DNA of 52,711 bases from an uncultured beta proteobacterium (GTDB lineage: Bacteria > Pseudomonadota > Gammaproteobacteria > Burkholderiales > Burkholderiaceae_C), in the NCBI GenBank assembly GCA_903906695.1, contig CAIVLG010000085.1, positions 1 to 52,711 on the forward strand. Reading direction: 5' to 3'. Shown one piece after another: positions 38,848 through 45,825 of this stretch. The first letter of the stretch is position 1; each line of letters starts with the position of its first letter. The translations under genes and the position numbers were made by a program. Under the pieces are notes generated by a model. That model did no database searches. It had not been told where the DNA came from and was given only the letters and a program-made list of their open reading frames with translations.

Positions 38848-39330
38848 ATGTTCAATCGCCGCTTTGTCAGCCTTGCCCTCGTCGCGCTCGCCATGTCTGG
38901 TTGCGCCTCCGTGCCCACCCCGGTGTCGATCGCAGACAACATCGCCAAGAACCCGTCCTTGACTACGCTGAACACCTTGCTCAACCAGGCCGGTCTGTCC
39001 GCTACGCTGCAGGGCAGCGGTCCGTTCACCGTCTTCGCACCCAGCGATGAAGCGTTCAAGGCGGTACCGGCCAAAACCATGGACGACCTGGCCAAGCATT
39101 CCGACAAGCTGAAGGACGTTCTGACTTTTCACGTTATCGCCGGCAAGCTGAACGCTGCCGACGTCAAGAACTCTTCCGTCAAGACGCTCAACGGCGCCGA
39201 AGTGGCTCTGTCCAAGGCCGGAGAATTTGTCACCATCGACGCCGCCGTGGTCCAGAGCGCCGACATCCAGGCCACCAATGGTGTCATCCATATCATCGAC
39301 ACGGTCCTGATTCCACCGCCAAAAAAGTAA
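38848..39330 (+). CDS. Fasciclin (FAS1) domain lipoprotein
   Basis: A 160-residue protein with a lipoprotein signal peptide ending in the lipobox AMSGC (Cys19), then a single FAS1 domain with the conserved boxes GPFTVFAPSDEAF (H1) and LTFHVIAGKL, and NGVIHIIDTVLIPP (H2). FAS1 domains bind surfaces or other proteins; bacterial single-domain forms are secreted or outer-membrane lipoproteins of unclear function. GGAG lies before the ATG. It sits between ppk2 and ppx behind a Pho-box-like array, which suggests phosphate control. Confidence 0.92.
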   Translation: MFNRRFVSLALVALAMSGCASVPTPVSIADNIAKNPSLTTLNTLLNQAGLSATLQGSGPFTVFAPSDEAFKAVPAKTMDDLAKHSDKLKDVLTFHVIAGKLNAADVKNSSVKTLNGAEVALSKAGEFVTIDAAVVQSADIQATNGVIHIIDTVLIPPPKK

Positions 39331-39391
39331 ATCGGGGGCGGATGGGGTTCGGATGCTATGCTGAACCCCAAGATACAGGAATACACCGCCG

Positions 39392-40897
39392 ATGCAAGAT
39401 GGAACTCGCCTGGCTGCTGTGGATTTGGGATCCAACAGTTTTCGCCTTGAAATTGGACGCATTGAACACGACCAGTTTTACCGCACCGAATATCTGAAGG
39501 AGACCGTGCGCCAAGGCGGCGGGCTCGATGAAGAACGCAAGCTGACGCAAGAAGCCATGCAGCGTGGCTGGGATTGTCTGGCGCGCTTTGGCGAGCGTCT
39601 GGCCGGCTTCAGCGGCAGCGAAGTCAGTGCCGTTGCCACGCAAACCCTGCGTGAAGCGCGCAACCGCGACGAGTTTCTGCACAAAGCCAACGAGGTGCTT
39701 GGGTTCCCGATTGATGTCATCTCGGGCCGGGAAGAAGCGCGACTGATTTACCAGGGCGTCGCTACGGCACTGGTGCCAAGCAACGAACATCGTCTGGTCG
39801 TTGACATCGGTGGGCGCTCTACCGAACTCATTCTGGGGCAAGGCTGGAAGCCGAAATTGATGGAGTCCTATCGGGTCGGCAGCATCACCTGGTCGACCCG
39901 TTATTTTCCCGACAATCTGTTCAGCAGACATGCCTTTCAAATGGCCGAGATCGCCGCCAAGGCAGTGCTCGATGAGGCCGTTAACGCCTACCGACGCGAT
40001 GCCTGGGACCTGGCCTATGGCTCGGCCGGAACAGTCGGTGCAGTAGGCGACGTGCTGATCGCGGCCGGCTGGCCGACAGACCGCGTCAGTCGTGATGGAT
40101 TGGACTGGCTGCAGGACCGGTTGATCAGCGCGCAAAGCGCCGACCGCATCCGCCTGGCCGGCTTGAAAGACGACCGGCGCACCCTGATCGGCGGCGGCCT
40201 GAGCATCTTGCGCGCGGTCTTCGATCTGCTGCAGATCGATGAAATGCAACTGGCCAGCGGCGGTCTGCGCCATGGCCTGCTGTACAACCTGATAGGCAGT
40301 ACTTCAGACCACGTCGATGTGCGCGACAAGTCGGTTCATCGCCTCGCAACAAAATTCAGCACCGACGCGGTTCATGGCCTGCGGGTCAGCAAAGTGGCCC
40401 TCCATCTGTTTGCGCAACTGCAATCGAATATGGCAGGCGCCCTGCGGAAAAACGAACGCCCCGCTCGCAAGCTGAGCTGGGCCGCCCAACTGCACGAGAT
40501 CGGCAGCCGGATCTCGCACAGCGACTACCATAAACACGGCGCCTACATTCTCGACAATTCGGATGCCATGGGTTTTTCCCTGTCGGAACTGCACCGGCTC
40601 AGCCAATTGGTGCTGGGACACCGGGGCAAGCTGCGTAAACTGGAAGTCGACTTTGAAGACGAAGAGTTCATCCAGCAGTTGCTGTCCTTGCGTCTGGCAG
40701 TGATTTTGTGTCACGCCCGGCGTGACCCCGACTTGAATGGCCTGCAACTCAAGCGTGTCACTGAGCACGACAAGAGCTTCGCCTTCAGCTACCGGACGCG
40801 CTGGGCTCAGAGCTATCCCCAATCCACCCATTTGCTACATGAAGAGGTGCTGGCATGGCAGAAGACGCCGTGGGCTCTTGCCCTTGCCAGTTACTGA
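39392..40897 (+). CDS. ppx: Exopolyphosphatase (Ppx/GppA family)
   Basis: A 501-residue sugar-kinase-fold phosphatase. It opens LAAVDLGSNSFRLEIGRIE (phosphate 1 loop); HRLVVDIGGRSTELILGQ is the second phosphate loop, and SGREEARLIYQGV is conserved. The C-terminal half is the HD-like helical domain (HEIGSRISHSDYHKHGAYI). It releases phosphate from polyphosphate ends or hydrolyses pppGpp. With ppk2 and the pst operon it forms a polyphosphate/phosphate module. The last 113 bases overlap the convergent EAL-GGDEF gene; the C-terminal LLHEEVLAWQ motif of Ppx lies in the overlap, so the gene does extend that far. Confidence 0.95.
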   Translation: MQDGTRLAAVDLGSNSFRLEIGRIEHDQFYRTEYLKETVRQGGGLDEERKLTQEAMQRGWDCLARFGERLAGFSGSEVSAVATQTLREARNRDEFLHKANEVLGFPIDVISGREEARLIYQGVATALVPSNEHRLVVDIGGRSTELILGQGWKPKLMESYRVGSITWSTRYFPDNLFSRHAFQMAEIAAKAVLDEAVNAYRRDAWDLAYGSAGTVGAVGDVLIAAGWPTDRVSRDGLDWLQDRLISAQSADRIRLAGLKDDRRTLIGGGLSILRAVFDLLQIDEMQLASGGLRHGLLYNLIGSTSDHVDVRDKSVHRLATKFSTDAVHGLRVSKVALHLFAQLQSNMAGALRKNERPARKLSWAAQLHEIGSRISHSDYHKHGAYILDNSDAMGFSLSELHRLSQLVLGHRGKLRKLEVDFEDEEFIQQLLSLRLAVILCHARRDPDLNGLQLKRVTEHDKSFAFSYRTRWAQSYPQSTHLLHEEVLAWQKTPWALALASY

Positions 40898-42755
40898 CAT
40901 CCGAACGGTCCAGTACCAGCAAGCCGACACCCTGGGTCTTGGCCTCGTGCTTGGCCCGCGCGGCGACGGAGGCCACCTGCTCTGCATTCGAGAATCTGTG
41001 GTGATCAATTTTGACTGCGCCTATCGACAGGGTCGTGAGCGGAAAAAACCTTGAAACTCCATGTCGATCCTCCGCTTGAATGCCGCCAGCCTGGCGCGCT
41101 GACAGGTCAAACAATTCAACTGCGCGTTCGGCAAACTCAGTGACAATGTTCTGGCACTGCAAGCGCCAGTCGGCGCTCTGATAGAGGATGATGAAATCGT
41201 CACCGCCCACATGCCCGACAAAATCACGCAGCGGGTCACAATGCCGGGCGATCAGCCTGGCAGCCAGGCGAATCATTTCATCGCCGCGCCAATAACCATA
41301 CTGGTCGTTGAAGGGCTTGAAATTGTTCAAGTCGGCATAGCAGGCGACAAAGTCAACGTCGCTTGCCAGCAAGCGCTCGATGTGCTGGCTGATGGGAATA
41401 TTGCCGGGTAGGAAGGTGAGCGGATTGGCATGGCGCGCTGCCTCGATACGTGTCTCAGTGACGGATCGAACCAGTTGTTCTCCGGTACCCAAGCCCACGT
41501 AGCGCCCGTTTTCAGTCACGATAAAGCCGTCCGTGAGATAACGCTGGTCATCGGATGTGAGGATGCCGATCAACTCATCCACATTGTGGTTGCGCTCAAT
41601 CACGCGGGCCTCAAGGTTGGCATGCACCAGGCACGACCTTCTGCCCCATATTTCCCGGTAGTACAACTTGCTGTATTCGTTCAGAAAATTTGCGCGGTTG
41701 ATGATGCCGACCGGTCGTGTGCCGTCGACCACCGCCACGGCGTGAAGCGTTCTGTGGTTGAAAAACAGCACTGCCAATTCGTCGTTGCTTGTGGACATAC
41801 CGACTGCTGGCGCCTCCAGTACCGCAACACGGCTCAGAGCGCTGATCTGCGATACCCTTCGCAACTCGGGAAACACTGAGACCCTACTATCGCGCATCAC
41901 ATCCAGCGCCCTGGCCTCAATCTGCTCACGCGGCAACGGGGCCGGTCGTCCCAGAAAATAGCCTTGCCCGTACTCAATGCCAATATCTCGCAGGACGCGT
42001 AAGTCTTCTTCGGTCTCGATGCCCTCGGCGACCAGTGAGGTACCAAAGATTGCAGCAATTTGCTGCAGCGCCTGAATGGTCTTGAGTTTGTCGGCGTGCT
42101 GACTGATGTTCCGGGTGAAATACTTGTCGATCTTGACGATCTCCGGCATCAGTTGCGACCACAGTCTCAGACTCGACCGGCCATCGCCAAAGTCGTCCAG
42201 GGCCAGTGCCACCCCGGCCGAGCGTATCTCCTGCACGACGCGCGCCAGATCGTCCATGTCGGTGACCCGCTCGTATTCCGTAATCTCGAACACCAGCTTG
42301 CGTGGCAGTACACCCAATCCATTGATCAAATCGATCAGTTCGACGCGGCCGTACCGTCTTACAACCGCCACCAGCACCTGGGCACTGATATTGACAAACA
42401 GGCGACCTGATTCAGTCAGATTGCCCCAACGCTCAAGGGCTGCGATGACACAATGACATTCGAACTCAAAGTTCAGACTTTCCTGGGTCGCCGCCGACAA
42501 AAGCGCATCCGGCCTGTGAAAGACAGTGTTTTGGGGACCCCGGATCAGAGCCTCATGCGAGTAAATGGAGTTGTCGCGCAATGAAACAATCGGCTGATAG
42601 ACTGGGTAGAGCGCTTTGCGCCGCATCAAATCGGCCAGCGCTCCCCGCCCTCGCCTCGCTGCGCCATAAGGCAGCTTGACGCCGTGAGCCCCATCAGTCA
42701 GGACAAGACCACCGACAGGTGAGTGAAGCTCGGCCACCAATCTTGTCACGCTCAT
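40785..42755 (-). CDS. EAL-CBS-GGDEF cyclic-di-GMP protein
   Basis: A 656-residue soluble protein with unusual order: EAL domain first (about 45-285), then a CBS-pair-like sensor region (about 305-440), then a GGDEF domain (about 460-600). The EAL part has EALIRG (68-71), ITEYE, DDFG, VKIDK, EGIETEED and GQGYFLGRP, so phosphodiesterase activity is likely. The GGDEF motif is GGDDF (517-521), a variant that can be active; no RxxD I-site precedes it. CBS pairs bind adenine nucleotides, so the protein may link energy state to c-di-GMP. The last roughly 38 residues are low-complexity and overlap ppx; the domain ends near VLDRSDVS. Confidence 0.9.
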   Translation of the reverse strand: MSVTRLVAELHSPVGGLVLTDGAHGVKLPYGAARRGRGALADLMRRKALYPVYQPIVSLRDNSIYSHEALIRGPQNTVFHRPDALLSAATQESLNFEFECHCVIAALERWGNLTESGRLFVNISAQVLVAVVRRYGRVELIDLINGLGVLPRKLVFEITEYERVTDMDDLARVVQEIRSAGVALALDDFGDGRSSLRLWSQLMPEIVKIDKYFTRNISQHADKLKTIQALQQIAAIFGTSLVAEGIETEEDLRVLRDIGIEYGQGYFLGRPAPLPREQIEARALDVMRDSRVSVFPELRRVSQISALSRVAVLEAPAVGMSTSNDELAVLFFNHRTLHAVAVVDGTRPVGIINRANFLNEYSKLYYREIWGRRSCLVHANLEARVIERNHNVDELIGILTSDDQRYLTDGFIVTENGRYVGLGTGEQLVRSVTETRIEAARHANPLTFLPGNIPISQHIERLLASDVDFVACYADLNNFKPFNDQYGYWRGDEMIRLAARLIARHCDPLRDFVGHVGGDDFIILYQSADWRLQCQNIVTEFAERAVELFDLSARQAGGIQAEDRHGVSRFFPLTTLSIGAVKIDHHRFSNAEQVASVAARAKHEAKTQGVGLLVLDRSDVSNWQGQEPTASSAMPAPLHVANGWIGDSSEPSASGS

Positions 42756-42866
42756 TTAATGCCAAAGGTCTAGAATTGCTCGCTTCAGTCTAGGAGCGCG
42801 CAATGACGCTGGCGTGACAGGCCCATGTCGGGTCAATCACCAGGACCCGCTTGAAAGCAGACAGAC

Positions 42867-42895
42867 TTGACTGCCTGTCATAAAAATAATATAAA
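42867..42895 (+). promoter_or_regulatory. Sigma-70 promoter of the RHH/H1-like gene
   Basis: TTGACT (42867-42872), a 17-bp spacer and TATAAA (42890-42895) make a strong sigma-70 promoter within an unusually A/T-rich stretch. Transcription would start near 42903, about 25 bases before the ATG at 42929. A single Pho half-site, CTGTCAT, lies in the spacer without a partner at 11 bp. Confidence 0.75.
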
Positions 42896-42928
42896 CTATA
42901 TACCTCGTTAAATGAAAGGAAATCCAGC

Positions 42929-43378
42929 ATGGTCACTACCGTAAATACAAGCAAGACGGCCACGCCGACCAAGGCGGCGGTCCCCGCAAAGCTTGAAGCA
43001 ATGCCAGCCGCGACCTCGACTGCCTCCAAGGCAAAGCGACAGGCCGTTGCCAAGAAGGTGCTTGCCAAGACAGCCATCAAGAAAGCCGCCAAGCCTTCGG
43101 CCAAGGCCAGTGTCAGCGCAACGGTCACGCCAAAATCCGTAAAACCTTTGAAAGAAAAGAAACCAAAGCTGGTGCGCGACAGCTTCACGATGCCGAAGGC
43201 CGAGTATGTCGTTATCGACGAGCTCAAGACGCGCGCTGGCAAACTGTCCAGTCCGATCAAGAAGAGCGAACTGCTGCGGGCCGGTATCAAGGCCCTGGCA
43301 GCGATGGCCGACAGCGCATTTCTCGCCGCACTCAAGGCGGTGCCGACAATCAAGACCGGGCGTCCGGCCAAAGTCTGA
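42929..43378 (+). CDS. Small basic protein: histone-H1-like Lys/Ala tail plus ribbon-helix-helix-like domain
   Basis: A 149-residue very basic protein. Residues about 1-78 are almost only Ala, Lys, Thr, Val, Ser and Pro, like the bacterial H1-like nucleoid proteins. Residues about 80-135 are ordered: VRDSFTMPKAEYVVIDELKT, then GKLSSPIKKSELLRAGIKAL, which fit a strand and two helices of a ribbon-helix-helix DNA-binding domain. It has AAGGAAA before the ATG and a strong promoter. I infer a sequence-specific or nucleoid-associated DNA-binding protein; I recognise no characterised member. It stands alone between two minus-strand genes. Similar proteins appear to be frequent in Burkholderiales. 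Confidence 0.75.
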   Translation: MVTTVNTSKTATPTKAAVPAKLEAMPAATSTASKAKRQAVAKKVLAKTAIKKAAKPSAKASVSATVTPKSVKPLKEKKPKLVRDSFTMPKAEYVVIDELKTRAGKLSSPIKKSELLRAGIKALAAMADSAFLAALKAVPTIKTGRPAKV

Positions 43379-43424
43379 TTGAGTTCGGCGCAACGCTGAT
43401 GGGCTTGCGTCACGCTCGGCGGTT

Positions 43425-44666
43425 TCAGCTCGAAACCAGCCCTTCAGCAATCGGGCGTCTGAAGACCAGCCAGGCTGGCAGCATGCCCACCAGCGCGCCG
43501 CAGAGTATCAGGCCAGCCAGCAACGCGCCCTCTGCAGCCCCCAGGCGCACCGGCATGGCAAAACCGATCTGGGACTGCATCCAGTAAGACAAGGCATTGG
43601 AGCCGAACCAGCCCAGCGCCAAGCCGATCGCGGCACCGCCGACGATCAGCAGAACGACTTCGATCCATACCACGCAGAAGACATAGAAGCGGCTGGCACC
43701 GATCGCTCTGAGCACGGCAAACTGACGCCGGCGCGCCAAAAAACCCACCAGCAACGCCATCAGCACGGCAGCCACCACCAGCACCTGCGTCATGATCGCA
43801 AGCAAGGACATCAGGTCGCGAACGTTGCCCAAGGTCAGGTACAGATCGTTGAGCACTTCGGCCGGAAACAGCGCGACGCTGCGGGCGTTGCGAAACTGCC
43901 CGCGCAATCGGTAGGCAGCGGCCACCGAATCGGGTTTGATCGCAATCGCCGGAACGCCGGACAGATGGCCAGCATCCCACGGTGGGCCGATAAGCTGTTT
44001 GTCATCCGTCGCGTGTCCAAGTGACAGGCCATGCACGTTCCAGACATCTTCGACCGGCACCAGAATCGCCGTGTCCCAGATATTCTGGCGTGCCGGCAGA
44101 CGTCCCACCACGGTGTAGTGAATCGCGTCGTGCGCTGGATCGGCGCGCCTGTCTTCATCGTCCGGGGCACGGTGCAGTCCGTGCTCCGGACTGAAAATCG
44201 CACCGATCGCCAGGTCCACGCCGGCACCCACAACGGCTTCACCGCGCTTCTCAAAGACTCGCCCCTCGACGGGCAGCAGGGTGCCGCCGCGAGTAGCAAA
44301 GTCCGCTATCGTTCCGATGATGGAATGCCCTTGCCAGTTGTCTCCGAAGGCAATCGGCGCGGCGTATCTCACGCCGGGGGCGACACTGGCTTTGGCCAAC
44401 ACGTCGGCGTCGAGCAAGGCAATCGCCTGCGCTCGCAGGTAGACCGAAGTCAGTACCAGTTGCGTGGGGCTGCCCGGGGCGCCGACCAGTAAGTCGAAAT
44501 CGTCGGCGGCACGGGCACTGCCTTGGCGCAACGCCCGCTCCTGCGAAATCACCGCAATGCCGGTAGCAACCGAGACCGCAACCAGCATCATGGTCACCCA
44601 CACCAGCAGGCGGTTGCGGCGCAAGTCGGCCCTGACCAAAGGAAAAGGGTTGAAGCGCGGCATCAT
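43425..44666 (-). CDS. FtsX-type ABC transporter permease
   Basis: A permease of about 413 residues with the MacB/LolE topology: one N-terminal membrane helix (after RADLRRNRLLVWVTMML), a large periplasmic domain (about 40-285) and three C-terminal helices, with the FtsX box FLARRRQFAVLRAIGASRFY. The periplasmic part has FDLLVGAPGSPTQLVLTSVYL and APIAFGDNW, which place it with the permeases that travel with DUF3299 proteins. The ATG at 44666 overlaps the ATPase stop (ATGA); the frame stays open to an ATG at 44672 and further to 44714. Last gene of the phoA operon. Substrate is unproven. Confidence 0.85.
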   Translation of the reverse strand: MMPRFNPFPLVRADLRRNRLLVWVTMMLVAVSVATGIAVISQERALRQGSARAADDFDLLVGAPGSPTQLVLTSVYLRAQAIALLDADVLAKASVAPGVRYAAPIAFGDNWQGHSIIGTIADFATRGGTLLPVEGRVFEKRGEAVVGAGVDLAIGAIFSPEHGLHRAPDDEDRRADPAHDAIHYTVVGRLPARQNIWDTAILVPVEDVWNVHGLSLGHATDDKQLIGPPWDAGHLSGVPAIAIKPDSVAAAYRLRGQFRNARSVALFPAEVLNDLYLTLGNVRDLMSLLAIMTQVLVVAAVLMALLVGFLARRRQFAVLRAIGASRFYVFCVVWIEVVLLIVGGAAIGLALGWFGSNALSYWMQSQIGFAMPVRLGAAEGALLAGLILCGALVGMLPAWLVFRRPIAEGLVSS

Positions 44667-45352
44667 GGCCATCGGGCGGCATGCTGCAGCACACCGTCTT
44701 GCAGTGTCATGCAACAGTCCATGCTGGAGAGCAATTCCGGCTCATGCGAGATCACGATCAGGGTAGCGCCCTGCGACTTCACCAGATTCAGCAGCAGCGC
44801 GCCGATCTGGTGCCGGTGATCGGGGTCCAGACTTGCGGTCGGTTCATCGGCCATCACGATCGTCGGTTGCAGCAGCAAGGCCCTCGCCAGTGCCACTCTT
44901 TGGCGCTCACCGCGTGACAGCAAGGCAGCCAGCCGATCGAACGCAGTGATACCGACCGCAGCCAGCAAATCGCGGGCACGCTGGCGCACTGCAGCTGCGG
45001 GTTTCCAATGGTCGAAATAGGTCGGCAACAGCACGTTGTCGAGCGCACTGAGCCCGTCAACCAGATGAAAGTCCTGAAACACGAGCCCCAGTTGCTCATG
45101 GCGCCAGCGCCCCACGGCATCGTCGGCCAGCGCGCAGATGTCGGTGTCGCCCCAGAAGATCTGTCCGGCGGTGGGTTTTGCGATGCCGGCCAGGCAGTGA
45201 AACAGCGTGGTCTTGCCGGCCCCCGACACGCCGCGGATGCCCAGGCTGGCGCCCTCTGACAATTCGAGTGAGGGCAAAGCAAAAAGAGGTTTCTCCTGCC
45301 CGGCGAACTGCAACACCAGTTCATGCACGCGCAAATCACCCCTGAGCTTCAC
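44663..45352 (-). CDS. ABC transporter ATP-binding protein (MacB/LolD-like)
   Basis: A 229-residue ATPase: Walker A GVSGAGKTT (about 42-50), Q-loop LGLVFQDFHLV, signature LSRGERQRVALARAL (a variant of LSGGE), Walker [14 protein letters not shown] and switch His in VISHEPE. Its family partners FtsX-type permeases, here the next gene, with a four-base stop/start overlap. It also overlaps the DUF3299-like gene upstream by four bases, so all three are translated together. Confidence 0.93.
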   Translation of the reverse strand: MKLRGDLRVHELVLQFAGQEKPLFALPSLELSEGASLGIRGVSGAGKTTLFHCLAGIAKPTAGQIFWGDTDICALADDAVGRWRHEQLGLVFQDFHLVDGLSALDNVLLPTYFDHWKPAAAVRQRARDLLAAVGITAFDRLAALLSRGERQRVALARALLLQPTIVMADEPTASLDPDHRHQIGALLLNLVKSQGATLIVISHEPELLSSMDCCMTLQDGVLQHAARWP

Positions 45353-45825
45353 AGCTTGGAGACCTCTGCATCGACAATGCGAACCTGACTGACAAAGCCG
45401 GACTGCGGGTCGGTCCAGGAGCCCATTTCCAGCTTACCAGCCACTTCGATGCGTTGGGAGAAGCTGACCGGGCCGAGCACGCCTTTGAGGTAAATCACCA
45501 CGATGTCCACCGGCCACTCGGCATCCGATGAGCAGAACGGGCAGACCGCCACCGGCTCGCGCGTCAACACAAAGAACTTGCTCTCGGGCTTGATCGGCGG
45601 CGCCATGTAGCCGCGCATGCGAATGCTTCTTCCCTTGAGCAGTTTGGCGCGCTCGGAATATTGAATCCCGAGCACGCCGACCGATTTGTAGAGCGTATCA
45701 AAGCTCAGCAGCGTATCCAGACTCACCTCGCCTGCGGCCTCGCTGCGGGCGGCCCAGAACAGCAGCGGCGTAAATAAAAAAGTCCGGCGAAGGCATTCGC
45801 CGGACCCAAGTCTGATCAAGGACAT
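45349..45825 (-). CDS. DUF3299-like exported protein
   Basis: A 158-residue protein with a probable signal peptide (RRTFLFTPLLFWAARSEA) and an OB-like domain: LKGRSIRMRGYMAPPIKPE, then FFVLTREPVAVCPFCSSDAE (C95, C98), and FSQRIEVAGKLEMGS. This layout follows DUF3299, with CPFC where others have a Cys-His-Pro stretch; the two Cys may bind metal. DUF3299 proteins are typically neighbours of FtsX-type ABC transporters, as here. The ATG shares one base with the phoA stop (TAATG). Its first codons contain a strong intrinsic terminator (45771-45805). A later GTG in GEVSLD would drop the signal peptide, so the start is not fully certain. Confidence 0.7.
   Translation of the reverse strand: MSLIRLGSGECLRRTFLFTPLLFWAARSEAAGEVSLDTLLSFDTLYKSVGVLGIQYSERAKLLKGRSIRMRGYMAPPIKPESKFFVLTREPVAVCPFCSSDAEWPVDIVVIYLKGVLGPVSFSQRIEVAGKLEMGSWTDPQSGFVSQVRIVDAEVSKL
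45771..45805 (-). terminator. Strong intrinsic terminator after phoA, inside the DUF3299-like ORF
   Basis: On the minus strand GTCCGGCGAA and TTCGCCGGAC form a perfect 10-bp stem around a 4-nt loop, followed by TTTTTTATTTA. This is a textbook rho-independent terminator 20 bases after the phoA stop. It overlaps the codons for about residues 7-18 of the next ORF, so phoA transcripts should mostly end here and the ABC genes should depend on read-through. Confidence 0.85.

Noticed and set aside
39344-39369. Hairpin GGGGTTC/GAACCCC between the fasciclin gene and ppx as a terminator
   Set aside because: The stem is perfect over 7 bp, but no T-tract follows on either strand and the ppx ATG is 22 bases away. 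It may be structural, but termination is not supported.
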